DNA from: Comamonas testosteroni
Lineage (GTDB): Bacteria > Pseudomonadota > Gammaproteobacteria > Burkholderiales > Burkholderiaceae_C
Reading direction: 5' to 3'
NCBI RefSeq assembly: GCF_003569915.1
Contig: NZ_KZ984457.1
Coordinates: 1-64,000 of the forward strand
DNA length: 64,000 bases
Below, piece after piece: positions 1 to 8,398 of the stretch. The position numbers and the translations under genes were made by a program. The notes below the pieces were generated by a model. The model made no database searches. It worked only from the letters and a program-made list of their open reading frames with translations, and was not told the DNA's origin. The stretch's first letter is position 1. Each line of letters starts with the position of its first letter.

Positions 1-386
1 TGAATTTAAAGTCTTTCGACTGCTCACTCACTTGACGGAATCAAGAAGAATAAATTCTTCCTCATTACTGTTTTTGTGAGCGCTTGATTACTCCGAAGAG
101 TTTGTTCCGAAGAACTGGCTGCTTGGCCATCAAACGCCCACGCTTATCGGCTGTATTTTTTTAAGGAACCGAACTCTAAAAACTTGCTTTAAATGACTTA
201 AAGCCGCTTTAGATTTCATCTGCTTGCTGCGATCAGCGAAGCCTTGCAGTGTAGCACAACTTTTTGAAGCCTGGCGAAGAATTTTTTGAGTTCTTGCGAA
301 GCAGTTGTTTGCTGCGATGGGTTGAACTATAGCATAGGTTAAACCCTAGATCAGCCAACTTTGACACGAAAGCTTCACAGGACAGC
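1..386 (-). promoter_or_regulatory. Probable rRNA-operon promoter/leader region (gene lies left of the window)
   Basis: No credible ORF. Clearly more AT-rich than the rest of the window. Read on the minus strand it contains two extended -10 boxes, TGCTATAGT (334-326) and TGCTACACT (256-248). They are followed by a long AT-rich leader with a small inverted repeat (gaagaattta/ttcttc region, near 45-62). Tandem strong promoters followed by an untranslated leader just before the window edge resemble the upstream region of a betaproteobacterial 16S rRNA gene. That identity is inference: the structural gene itself is not present, and the -35 elements are not consensus. Confidence 0.4.
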
Positions 387-420
387 GTGGTCTTCTACGG
401 CTCGAGGTCCTGCTCCAGGC

Positions 421-454
421 ATAGAGACAGCGGCCTTACGGCCGCTGTCTCTAT
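421..454 (+). promoter_or_regulatory. Perfect 15-bp hairpin in the uup leader
   Basis: Arms 421-435 and 440-454 are exact inverted complements (GC-rich inner part, loop ttac). No U-run follows, so this is not a classical intrinsic terminator. A strong Shine-Dalgarno sequence, ggagga (455-460), directly abuts the 3' arm. Eight nucleotides further on is an ATG (469-471) that opens a six-codon ORF (M-R-A-R-W-H-stop, 469-489) out of frame with uup and overlapping its start. The hairpin, SD and mini-ORF look like a translational control leader. Confidence 0.6.
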
Positions 455-479
455 GGAGGACAACGATAATGCGCGCACG

Positions 480-2375
480 ATGGCACTGATTACTTTGTTG
501 GACGCTCAATTGGCGTTCGGGCACGTGGCCCTGCTGGACCACGCCACTTTCTCCCTGGAGACCGGCGAGCGCGTCGGTCTGATCGGCCGCAATGGCGCTG
601 GCAAGTCTTCGCTGCTCAAGATTCTGGGCGGCTTGGCCAAGGCCGATGACGGTCAGCTTCAGGTTCAAAACGGGATCCGTATTACCTACGTGGCGCAGGA
701 GCCGGATCTGAATCCTGAGCACACGATCTTTCAGTCGGCTTCGGACGGCATTGCGGCGGTGATTGCGATCCGCGAGCGCTATCTGGCCGGTGGCGAGGGT
801 GAGGACCTGGATGCACTGCAGACCCAGATCGAGGCTTATGACGCCTGGAACTGGGAGCAGCGCGTGGAGGAGACGCTGCAGCGCCTGCATCTGGACCCGA
901 ATGCGCTGGTAGGCAGCCTGTCTGGCGGTACCCGCAAGCGCGTGGCATTGGCCCAGGCGCTGGTGGCTCGCCCCGATGTGCTGCTGCTTGATGAGCCGAC
1001 CAACCACCTGGACCTGGATTCCATCGAGTGGCTGGAGGAGCTGCTGCTGGCCTTCAAGGGTAGCGTGGTGACGATTACCCACGACCGCAGCTTTCTGGAC
1101 CGCATCGCCACGCGCATCGTGGAGCTGGACCGCGGCATTTTGCGCACCTACCCGGGCAACTTCTCGCAGTATGTGCTGCAAAAGGAAGAGCAGCTTGCGC
1201 AGGAGGCCATCATCAATGCCAAGGCCGACAAGCTGCTGGCCCAGGAAGAAATCTGGATTCGCAAGGGCGTGGAAGCGCGTCGCACCCGCAGCCAGAGCCG
1301 TATTACCCGTCTGCAGGAGCTGCGGGCCAACCGTGCGCAGCGCCGTGATGTGCTGGGCGGCGTGAATATGGATATCGCGTCCGGCAAGGGCGATAGCTAC
1401 CAGGGCAAGATCGTGGCCGAGCTGACGGATGTCAGTAAGACGTTTGGCGAAAAGAAGATTGTCGAGAAGTTCAGCGGCACCATTTTGCGGGGTGACAAGG
1501 TGGGCTTACTGGGCCCCAACGGTGCAGGCAAGACAACACTGCTCAAGATGATTCTGGGCGAGCTGGCACCGGACAGCGGCAATGTGCGCCTGGGCGGCAA
1601 TCTGCAGGTGGCGTACTTTGACCAGATGCGCCACCAGGTCGATCTGGATGCGACGCTGGAAGACTTCATCAGCCCCGGCAGCGAGTGGATTGAGATTGGC
1701 AGCCAGAAAAAGCACGTCAAGAGCTATCTGGCGGACTTTCTGTTCTCGCCAGCGCGAGCGCACTCTCCCGTGCGCTCGCTGTCAGGCGGCGAGCGCAACC
1801 GCTTGCTGCTGGCGCGTCTGTTTGCCCGCCCGGCCAATGTGCTGGTGCTGGACGAGCCAACCAACGACCTCGATATCGAGACGCTGGACATGCTCGAAGA
1901 GCTGCTGCAGAACTATGACGGCACGGTCTTCCTGGTCAGCCACGACCGCACCTTCCTCGATAACGTGGTCACCAGCACCATTTCCTGGGAGGGCCCGGGC
2001 CACTGGCGTGAGTACGAAGGCGGTGTGACGGACTGGCAAGAACAATCCAAGCGCAGCAAGGCCATTGCCGAAGCCGCGCAGGCCAAGGCCGCCCCCAAGG
2101 AGGAAGCCAAGCCCGCGGCCGCACGCACGGACAGCGCTCCTTCGGCATTGGCACCCAAGAAAAAGCTCAGCTACAAGGAGCAGCGCGAGCTGGAAGCCTT
2201 GCCGGAGCGGATTGCCTCACTGGAAGCGGAGCAAAAGCAGATTCAGGAAGCACTGGCCGACGGCAGCCTGTTCTCTACCGACAACGCCAAGGCCGTGGCC
2301 ATGCATCAGCGTGATGCGGAAATCGATGAAGCACTGATGGAAGCGCTGGAGCGCTGGACGCTGCTTTCTGAATAG
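480..2375 (+). CDS. uup: ABC-F family ATPase, Uup type
   Basis: A 631-residue soluble protein with two ABC cassettes and no membrane segments. Walker A motifs are GRNGAGKSS (about residues 36-44) and GPNGAGKTT (about 343). Signatures are LSGGTRKR and LSGGERNR, and Walker B motifs are LLLDEPTNHLD and LVLDEPTNDLD. A charged, alanine-rich linker leads to a C-terminal coiled coil (KEQRELEALPERI onwards) that is the hallmark of Uup. ABC-F proteins act on the ribosome; Uup is also linked to transposon precise excision and DNA branch-point binding. The ATG at 480 fits homologues (MALITLLDAQ) but has no good SD of its own. The nearest strong SD serves the upstream mini-ORF, so translational coupling is possible. 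Confidence 0.93.
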   Translation: MALITLLDAQLAFGHVALLDHATFSLETGERVGLIGRNGAGKSSLLKILGGLAKADDGQLQVQNGIRITYVAQEPDLNPEHTIFQSASDGIAAVIAIRERYLAGGEGEDLDALQTQIEAYDAWNWEQRVEETLQRLHLDPNALVGSLSGGTRKRVALAQALVARPDVLLLDEPTNHLDLDSIEWLEELLLAFKGSVVTITHDRSFLDRIATRIVELDRGILRTYPGNFSQYVLQKEEQLAQEAIINAKADKLLAQEEIWIRKGVEARRTRSQSRITRLQELRANRAQRRDVLGGVNMDIASGKGDSYQGKIVAELTDVSKTFGEKKIVEKFSGTILRGDKVGLLGPNGAGKTTLLKMILGELAPDSGNVRLGGNLQVAYFDQMRHQVDLDATLEDFISPGSEWIEIGSQKKHVKSYLADFLFSPARAHSPVRSLSGGERNRLLLARLFARPANVLVLDEPTNDLDIETLDMLEELLQNYDGTVFLVSHDRTFLDNVVTSTISWEGPGHWREYEGGVTDWQEQSKRSKAIAEAAQAKAAPKEEAKPAAARTDSAPSALAPKKKLSYKEQRELEALPERIASLEAEQKQIQEALADGSLFSTDNAKAVAMHQRDAEIDEALMEALERWTLLSE

Positions 2376-2384
2376 CGCAGCATT

Positions 2385-2442
2385 CACTATCAATAAATGA
2401 GCACCATGTCTATGTATTGATTGGACTCAAGAGCAAAAACCT
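2385..2442 (+). repeat. Dispersed palindromic element, family 1 copy 1
   Basis: Diverged copy of the short element whose best copies read roughly ATTTGATAGC, then GCCTAT, then GGACTAGAGGCC. Here tgtctatgtattga and ttggactcaagag are recognisable. It sits in the gap between the convergent uup and cheB genes. Confidence 0.5.
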
Positions 2443-2488
2443 TTGAAATCCAGTCAAAACCCGGCGCAAGGTGCTTTTTTGATGGGCC

Positions 2489-3598
2489 TCAGATGCGGTG
2501 ATGAACCTGGTCGGAGCCACCGCGCAGCTTGGCCAGCAAGGCCGGGGCGACTTGCTGCAGCGGCAGAATCTCGTCCGCCGCGCCATGGGCAATGGCTTCG
2601 CGGGGCATGCCAAAGACGATGCAGGTGGATTCGTCCTGCACCAGGTTGTAGCTGCCTGCATCCCGCATCTCACGCATGGCGGCTGCGCCGTCCGCACCCA
2701 TTCCGGTGAGCATGATGCCGTAGGCGTTACGCCCAGCATGGGCGGCCACGGACTTGAACAGCACCTCGACCGAAGGCTTGTGCCGGTTCACGGGCGGGGC
2801 GTCGTCCACCACGGCCACATAGTTGGCACCGCTGCGGGTGATGGAGAAATGCTTGCCGCCTGGAGCGATATAGGCGTGGCCGGGCAGCAGACGCTCGCCA
2901 TGTGTGGCTTCCTTGACCGTCATCTGGCACAGACTGTTGAGCCGCGCTGCAAAGCTGGTGGTAAAGCCCGGCGGCATATGCTGGGTGATGACGATGGCCG
3001 GACAATCCGCGGGCAGATGCGTGAGCACTTCGCGGATGGCCTCCGTGCCGCCCGTCGAGGCGCCAATGGCAATGATTTTCTCGGTGGAGATACGCCCCAG
3101 CAGGCCCGATGCCGGCGCCGGGCGAGCTGCCGCAGGCCTGGCACCGCCACTGGCAGCCCCCGCCGCAGGCGCCACCGGCAGACGATGCACCTGAGCCACG
3201 GCGGCCACGCGGATCTTGTCCACGATCTGGGTGGCCAGCTCCTGCAGGCCGTTGCTCACGCCGACGCGAGGCTTGGCCACAAAGTCGATGGCGCCCAGCT
3301 CCAGCGCGCGCATGGTGACTTCGGCTCCGCGCTCGGTCAGCGTGGAGATCATCAGCACCGGCATGGGGCGCAGGCGCATGAGCCGACCCAGAAAGTCAAT
3401 GCCGTCCATGCGGGGCATTTCCACGTCCAGCGTGATCACGTCCGGATTCAGCTCGCGAATCATCTCGCGGGCGATCAGAGGGTCATTGGCCGTGCCTATG
3501 CACTCCATATCGTGCTGGCGGTTGATGATCTCGGACAGCAGACTGCGCACCAGTGCGGAGTCATCAACCACGATCACCCGGATTTTTGGCTTTATCAA
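2489..3598 (-). CDS. cheB: Chemotaxis protein-glutamate methylesterase/deamidase CheB
   Basis: Removes methyl groups from receptor glutamates when phosphorylated by CheA. The N-terminal receiver domain has acidic VVDDS and phospho-acceptor Asp58 ([11 protein letters not shown]). An Ala/Pro/Gly-rich linker (about 140-168) precedes the esterase domain, with catalytic Ser181 (GASTGG), His207 (TQHMPPGFT) and Asp near 303 (TGMGADGA). The start is TTG, supported by gaggaagg seven bases upstream and no in-frame ATG before it. Length of 369 aa is normal. Last gene of the che operon, 13 bp after cheD. It is convergent with uup, and no clear terminator is visible in the gap. Confidence 0.96.
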   Translation of the reverse strand: MIKPKIRVIVVDDSALVRSLLSEIINRQHDMECIGTANDPLIAREMIRELNPDVITLDVEMPRMDGIDFLGRLMRLRPMPVLMISTLTERGAEVTMRALELGAIDFVAKPRVGVSNGLQELATQIVDKIRVAAVAQVHRLPVAPAAGAASGGARPAAARPAPASGLLGRISTEKIIAIGASTGGTEAIREVLTHLPADCPAIVITQHMPPGFTTSFAARLNSLCQMTVKEATHGERLLPGHAYIAPGGKHFSITRSGANYVAVVDDAPPVNRHKPSVEVLFKSVAAHAGRNAYGIMLTGMGADGAAAMREMRDAGSYNLVQDESTCIVFGMPREAIAHGAADEILPLQQVAPALLAKLRGGSDQVHHRI

Positions 3599-3611
3599 CG
3601 CTCAACCTTCC

Positions 3612-4259
3612 TCAAAACAAGTCCACCGACCCACCGGCCGTATCGCGGGCCACCACGGCAGCGCTGCCGCGGCTGAACTCCTGCTGCACCAGGGCCTCGG
3701 GGTGGGCATGGGCCAGGCGTTTGACCATGGCCTTGCCGGTGGACGGAAAAAACACCACCTTGCGCGGATAGATATCCAGCACGTCCTGAGAGACGATGGG
3801 AATGCGCTCGGTCTGCAGATATTCGGTGACGAACTCGGTATTGCGCTCACCCACATTCATGCTGGTGAAATTAGCCATGACCTGGCCACCGCCAAAAATC
3901 TTGGCCTGCATGGACTCGCGCCGCGCACCCAGCTTGAGCATTTCATTGATCAGCAGCTCCATCGCATACGAGCCGTAACGACCCGAGGCTTCGCTGCTAT
4001 CGCCCTGGGGCAGCATGAAGTGGTTCATGCCACCCACCCGCGTCAGCCGGTCCCACAGGCAGGCCGCAATGCAGGAACCCAGCACGGTGACGATGGCCAT
4101 GTCCTCGTTGGAGACGAAATACTCGCCCGGCAACACCTTGACGGCGTTGGTCTGGAAATGCGAGTCGCGGTAGAAAAACGAGGCCTCGCCGCGCTGGCGC
4201 GGCTGACGTTTGAGCCTCTCCAGCGAAACAACCGACGTGTCCAGAGACAAGGTTCTCAT
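3612..4259 (-). CDS. cheD: Chemoreceptor glutamine deamidase CheD
   Basis: Deamidates receptor glutamines to glutamate. The 215-aa protein carries the CheD thiol-hydrolase signature: catalytic Cys in TVLGSCIAACLWD and His in GGMNHFMLP, followed by KIFGGGQVM and a conserved NTEFV segment. CheD is absent from E. coli but common in Burkholderiales che operons, normally between cheR and cheB as here. The last six residues, GSVDLF, recur at the ends of two unrelated proteins in this window (CheZ-like protein, FliK). This may be a docking tag. Confidence 0.95.
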   Translation of the reverse strand: MRTLSLDTSVVSLERLKRQPRQRGEASFFYRDSHFQTNAVKVLPGEYFVSNEDMAIVTVLGSCIAACLWDRLTRVGGMNHFMLPQGDSSEASGRYGSYAMELLINEMLKLGARRESMQAKIFGGGQVMANFTSMNVGERNTEFVTEYLQTERIPIVSQDVLDIYPRKVVFFPSTGKAMVKRLAHAHPEALVQQEFSRGSAAVVARDTAGGSVDLF

Positions 4260-4283
4260 GCGGCTGTACCTCGAAATGCAGAC

Positions 4284-5195
4284 TTACTGACGCTCATAGA
4301 CCGTCTTGCCCTTGAGAACAAACAGGTCACGTGAGTCGCTGAAATTTTCAGCATGCCCGACAAACAACAGCCCGCCGGGCTGCATCACCTTGTGGATGCG
4401 CTCCAGCACGCGACGCTGGGTCGGCGCATCGAAATAAATCATGACGTTGCGGCAGAAGACCACATCAAAGTGCTCGCGAAACGCATAGTCGCCCGCAATC
4501 AGATTGATGTTGACGAAGTCCACCATGCGCCGCAGCTCGGGCTTGACGCGCACCATGCCGGAGTTGGCCGAGCGCCCGCGCAGGAAAAAGCGGTGCAGCC
4601 GCTCCGTGCTCACGCCCTTGAGGTTCTCCGCCCGGTAAATGCCCAGCGAAGCCGTCTCCAGCACGCGGGAGTCGATATCGCTGGCCGTGAGGTGAAAGCT
4701 GGCCGAAGCGCCCAGAGTCTCCTGCGCCGTCATCAGGATGGAGTACGGCTCCTCGCCGGTCGATGCCGCATTGCACCAGACCTTCCAGCCGTTGCCCGCC
4801 GGTTTGTGGTTGCGCAAATGCTGGGCCAGGATCTCGAAATGGTGTGCTTCGCGGAAAAACGAGGTCAGGTTGGTGGTCAGCGCGTTGACGAACTCCTGCC
4901 ACTCCGGCCCATCGTTGATGGACTCCAGCCAGTCCAGATAACTGGAAAAGCTCTCATGCCCGGTCTCCCGCAGTCGCCGCGAAAGGCGGCTGTAGACCAT
5001 GGCGTGCTTGCCGTCATGCAGACTGATGCCGGCGCGCTTGTAGATCAGCGCCTGCACGCGCGCGAAGTCGCGGTTGGACCAGACAAACTCGCGCCCCTGC
5101 GCCAGCGGGCCTGGTGTGGCGACCAGCGGCGCCTCGCCCCCGGACATCGCTTTGGCGACAGAGGCAGCCGTGGCACGGCGTTCTTGGCTCAGCAC
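4284..5195 (-). CDS. cheR: Chemotaxis protein methyltransferase CheR
   Basis: SAM-dependent methylation of receptor glutamates. The N-terminal helical CheR domain (about residues 40-95, YKRAGISLHDGKHAMVYSRL) is followed by the Rossmann methyltransferase domain, with the SAM-binding segment WCNAASTGEEPYSI and the FCRNVMIYFD motif. The N-terminal extension of about 35 residues is low-complexity. 303 aa is slightly longer than E. coli CheR (286 aa). It lies between cheW (8-bp gap) and cheD. Confidence 0.96.
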   Translation of the reverse strand: MLSQERRATAASVAKAMSGGEAPLVATPGPLAQGREFVWSNRDFARVQALIYKRAGISLHDGKHAMVYSRLSRRLRETGHESFSSYLDWLESINDGPEWQEFVNALTTNLTSFFREAHHFEILAQHLRNHKPAGNGWKVWCNAASTGEEPYSILMTAQETLGASASFHLTASDIDSRVLETASLGIYRAENLKGVSTERLHRFFLRGRSANSGMVRVKPELRRMVDFVNINLIAGDYAFREHFDVVFCRNVMIYFDAPTQRRVLERIHKVMQPGGLLFVGHAENFSDSRDLFVLKGKTVYERQ

Positions 5196-5203
5196 ATCGA
5201 TTC

Positions 5204-5692
5204 TCAGGCTTCAGAGGCCACCAGGCCCATGTCCACATTGCCCATGAGTCGCTCGATGTCCAGCAGGATCAGCATGCGCTCGCCGACCGAACCCAGGCCC
5301 AGGATGCAGCCGTTGTCGATGGCGCTTTCAATATCGGGTGCGGGGCGAATGGCTTCGGCGGACAGCTCCATCACGTCGCTGACCGAGTCCACCACAATAC
5401 CCACCACGCGCGTGCCCAGGTTCAGGATGATGACCACTGTGAAGGCGTTGTACTCCACCTCGGAGCAGTTAAAGCGCAGACGCATGTCCACGATGGGCAC
5501 GATGGTGCCGCGCAGATTGACCACGCCCTTGATGAATTCGGGCGCATTGGCAATGCGCGTGGGCTGCTCGTAGCCACGGATTTCCTGCACCTTGAGGATG
5601 TCGATGCCGTACTCCTCCTCGCCCAGGCGGAAGGTCAGATACTCGCGCGCACCGTTGGCCGCGCCTGCTGCAGTCTTGTTGGTCTGGTTCAT
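5204..5692 (-). CDS. cheW: Chemotaxis coupling protein CheW
   Basis: Scaffold linking receptors to CheA. The whole 162-aa protein is one CheW/SH3-like domain: YLTFRLGEEEYGIDILKV, the VVNLRGTIVPIVDMR core, a VVGIVVDSVSDV strand, and LGLGSVGERMLILLDIERL near the end. It is cytoplasmic with no membrane segment. Located directly after cheA in a co-directional operon. Confidence 0.96.
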   Translation of the reverse strand: MNQTNKTAAGAANGAREYLTFRLGEEEYGIDILKVQEIRGYEQPTRIANAPEFIKGVVNLRGTIVPIVDMRLRFNCSEVEYNAFTVVIILNLGTRVVGIVVDSVSDVMELSAEAIRPAPDIESAIDNGCILGLGSVGERMLILLDIERLMGNVDMGLVASEA

Positions 5693-5753
5693 CTCAGCTC
5701 CTTGGGCCCGTTGGCCATGCGGATAAATGGGTTGGCTTCAGTGTCGGGGCATC

Positions 5754-7961
5754 TCAATGCCGGGTCCGGCGCACCAGGGCGCCGGTATCCAGAATCAGGG
5801 CGACCGAGCCGTCGCCCAAAATCGTGGCGCCCGAGACATTGGGCACCTTGCGGTAATTGCTCTCCAGGTTCTTCACCACCACCTGGTGCTGACCCAGCAG
5901 CTCGTCGACCAGCAAGGCCACGCGGCTGCCATCGGCCTCCACCACGACCATGATGTTGCTGGTCTTGCTCTCATCGGCGCGCGGCACCTGGAAGGTGCGC
6001 TCCAGCGCAATCACCGGCATGTATTCATCGCGCACCTTGACCAGTTGCGTGCCGTTGGCCACGGTATTCACATCGTCGGCATTGACCTGGAAGGACTCGA
6101 CCACGGAGGACAGCGGCAGGATGTAGACCTCGTCTTCCACGCCCACGGACATGCCGTCCATGATGGCCAGCGTCAGCGGCAGGCGCACGGCCACCTTCAT
6201 GCCGACTCCGGCGATGGATTCGATCTCCACCGTGCCGCCCAGCGAGGTGATATTGCGCTTGACCACGTCCATGCCCACGCCGCGCCCCGAGACATCGGTG
6301 ACCACATCGGCGGTGGAGAAGCCCGGCGCGAAGATCAGCTGCCAGACTTCGCTGTCCGGCATGGCGTCGGAGACATCCATGCCTCGCTCCCTGGCCTTGT
6401 TCAGAATCTTGTCGCGGTTCATGCCACGGCCATCATCGCGCACTTCAATGACGATGGAGCCGCCCTGGTGCGAGGCCGCCAGCGTCAGCGTGCCGTGGTC
6501 GGACTTGCCCGCTGCCAGACGGTCTTCGGGCATCTCGATGCCGTGGTCCACGCTGTTGCGCACCAGATGGGTCAGCGGGTCGGTGATCTTCTCGACCAGG
6601 CCCTTGTCCAGCTCCGTGGCCTCACCCAGCGTGATCAGGTCGATCTTCTTGCCCATCTTGCCCGCCAGATCGCGCAGCATGCGCGGGAAGCGGCTGAACA
6701 CGGTGGACATGGGAATCATGCGGATCGACATCACGGACTCTTGCAGATCCCGTGTGTTGCGGTCCAGATCGGCCAGCCCTGCCAGCAACTGTTGATACGT
6801 CGTCGGGTCCAGCCCCTGGCTGTTTTGCGCCAGCATGGCCTGGGTGATGACCAGCTCGCCCACCAGGTTGATGAGTTGATCGACCTTTTTCACATCCACT
6901 CGGATGCTGGTGGACTCCATATGCGCTGCAGCGGCCTTGGGAGCCACTTTTTGCGCATTTTGAACTCCTAGTCCTTTAGATTCTTGGACTGAATGCTCTG
7001 AATTTGAGAGCAAACCGGGGGCACCAGGCGCACCGGCGAAAAAGCCGTAAGCTTCCTCGGGCGGCAGATTGTTCGGCGGAGAAACCTGCTCGTCGCCCAG
7101 CGCCAGCGCGGCGACTTCAGTCACTTCGGCTTCAGCGGCTGAAGGCTGTTCAGACTGCGCGGCCTGCCCCGCATCGCTGATCTGCACCTGCTCCTTGGAG
7201 ACGTGAAACACAAACAGGTCGCGCAGCTCGTCGTCCGTGGATGCAGTCTTGACCAGGAACAGGCGGTGGCCTTCGGCAGCGCTGGGCAGGTCCTGAATCG
7301 TGCCCAGGCCGGGAATGTCGCGGAACAGCTCCTTGATGGCGTCGCCCAGATCGGGATTGCTCAGCGGGCCGATGTTGATATGCAGCACGCGCGCGCCAGC
7401 AGGCGGCTCGGTGCCGGTCACCGCATCGGAGATGGCCACCGCTTCCGGTTTGGCAGGCGTGGCCTGCGGCTCAGTTGCTACAACAACAGGAGCTACCGGC
7501 ACAGATTCAGCACGGACTACCTGCGGAATATCGGTCAAACCCTGGGCCAAAGCCTCGATGCGCACCACCAGCTCGGAGGTGGAGACGGGTTCGCCCTCGC
7601 CACCGGCCTGATGGCGGGCCAGCAGGCTGCGGCTGGCGTCTGCGGACTCCAGCAACACATCCACCATCTCGGGGATGGGCGTGATTTCGTGACGGCGCAA
7701 ACGGTCCAGCAGGGACTCCATACGGTGGGTCAGCTCGGTCACATCCGAAAAGCCAAAGGTCGCCGCACCGCCCTTGATGGAGTGAGCGCAGCGAAAAATG
7801 CCATTGAGCTCTTCGTCATTGGCTGCCGACAGGTCCAGACTGAGCAGCATCTGCTCCATCTGGTCGAGGTTCTCGCTGGCTTCCTCGAAAAAGATTTGAT
7901 AGAACTGGCTGAGGTCGAAGTCCGCGCCCGAGCCTGCGCCATCCTGATGGGTATCCGCCAT
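5754..7961 (-). CDS. cheA: Chemotaxis sensor histidine kinase CheA
   Basis: 735 aa. P1 HPt domain with phospho-accepting His60 (FRCAHSIKGGA). A P2-like domain covers about residues 190-260 (RVLHINIGPLS...LVKTASTDDELRDLF). The P3 dimerisation helices begin near 350 (IRVDVKKVDQLINLVGEL). The P4 ATPase has an N-box (LTHLVRNSVDHGIE), G1 (VRDDGRGMNRDKI) and G2 (SGRGVGMDVVKRNI). The C-terminal P5 CheW-like domain binds CheW. It phosphorylates CheY proteins and CheB. The linker before P3 (about residues 318-336) is encoded by a copy of a dispersed palindromic repeat (6955-7011), which is unusual for a core signalling gene. Confidence 0.97.
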   Translation of the reverse strand: MADTHQDGAGSGADFDLSQFYQIFFEEASENLDQMEQMLLSLDLSAANDEELNGIFRCAHSIKGGAATFGFSDVTELTHRMESLLDRLRRHEITPIPEMVDVLLESADASRSLLARHQAGGEGEPVSTSELVVRIEALAQGLTDIPQVVRAESVPVAPVVVATEPQATPAKPEAVAISDAVTGTEPPAGARVLHINIGPLSNPDLGDAIKELFRDIPGLGTIQDLPSAAEGHRLFLVKTASTDDELRDLFVFHVSKEQVQISDAGQAAQSEQPSAAEAEVTEVAALALGDEQVSPPNNLPPEEAYGFFAGAPGAPGLLSNSEHSVQESKGLGVQNAQKVAPKAAAAHMESTSIRVDVKKVDQLINLVGELVITQAMLAQNSQGLDPTTYQQLLAGLADLDRNTRDLQESVMSIRMIPMSTVFSRFPRMLRDLAGKMGKKIDLITLGEATELDKGLVEKITDPLTHLVRNSVDHGIEMPEDRLAAGKSDHGTLTLAASHQGGSIVIEVRDDGRGMNRDKILNKARERGMDVSDAMPDSEVWQLIFAPGFSTADVVTDVSGRGVGMDVVKRNITSLGGTVEIESIAGVGMKVAVRLPLTLAIMDGMSVGVEDEVYILPLSSVVESFQVNADDVNTVANGTQLVKVRDEYMPVIALERTFQVPRADESKTSNIMVVVEADGSRVALLVDELLGQHQVVVKNLESNYRKVPNVSGATILGDGSVALILDTGALVRRTRH
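6955..7011 (-). repeat. Dispersed palindromic element, family 1, in-frame inside cheA
   Basis: Reads on the minus strand as caaattcagagcattcag, then ctaaaggactaggagttc. It aligns with the intergenic family copies at 23421 and 33648. It has no stop codon in the cheA frame and supplies about 19 linker residues between P2 and P3. Confidence 0.6.
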
Positions 7962-7993
7962 GGTGTTTCCTGCTGTTATTCAGTGTTATCGGC

Positions 7994-8356
7994 TTAACGG
8001 AGCACTTTTTGAATGACTTCGATCAATCTATTGGGATCGAACGGCTTGACCAGCCAGCCTGTGGCACCTGCGGCACGGCCGGCCTGCTTCATCAGATCGC
8101 TCGATTCCGTGGTCAGGATCAGAATCGGCGTGCCCTGAAACTTGGGGTCCTCGCGCAGCTTGCGCGTCAGGCCAATGCCGTCGAGCCGGGGCATGTTCTG
8201 GTCGGCCAGCACCAGATCGATGTTTTCTGCCTGTGCTTTTTCCAGCGCATCCACTCCGTCGACCGCCTCCACCACCTTAAAGCCCGCACCTGTCAAAGTG
8301 AAAGACACCATCTTTCGCATCGAGGGGGAATCATCAACAGCCAGAATCGATCGCAT
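7994..8356 (-). CDS. CheY-like single-domain response regulator (first CheY)
   Basis: 120 aa, one receiver domain: acidic pair Asp8-Asp9, phospho-acceptor Asp52 (LVLADQNMPRLDG), Thr/Ser switch in ILTTESS, and Lys in VKPFDPN. The ATG at 8356 has ggag six bases upstream; a TTG four codons earlier is open but less likely. No output domain. It resembles the CheY found immediately upstream of cheA in many betaproteobacteria. It is distinct in sequence from the CheY at 32639, which pairs with CheZ, so it may be a phosphate sink or a second motor signal. Confidence 0.9.
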   Translation of the reverse strand: MRSILAVDDSPSMRKMVSFTLTGAGFKVVEAVDGVDALEKAQAENIDLVLADQNMPRLDGIGLTRKLREDPKFQGTPILILTTESSDLMKQAGRAAGATGWLVKPFDPNRLIEVIQKVLR

Positions 8357-8398
8357 GTACAGCTCCAACAGATGGGCAACAGGAAAGGGGGTGAAAGG

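Noticed and set aside
480..2375. Antibiotic-resistance ABC-F protein
   Set aside because: The C-terminal coiled coil and overall sequence are those of housekeeping Uup, not the resistance subfamilies.
3612..3632. SVDLF tail of CheD as a DNA sliding-clamp binding motif
   Set aside because: Superficially like QL(S/D)LF but lacks the Gln, and none of the three tagged proteins works on DNA.
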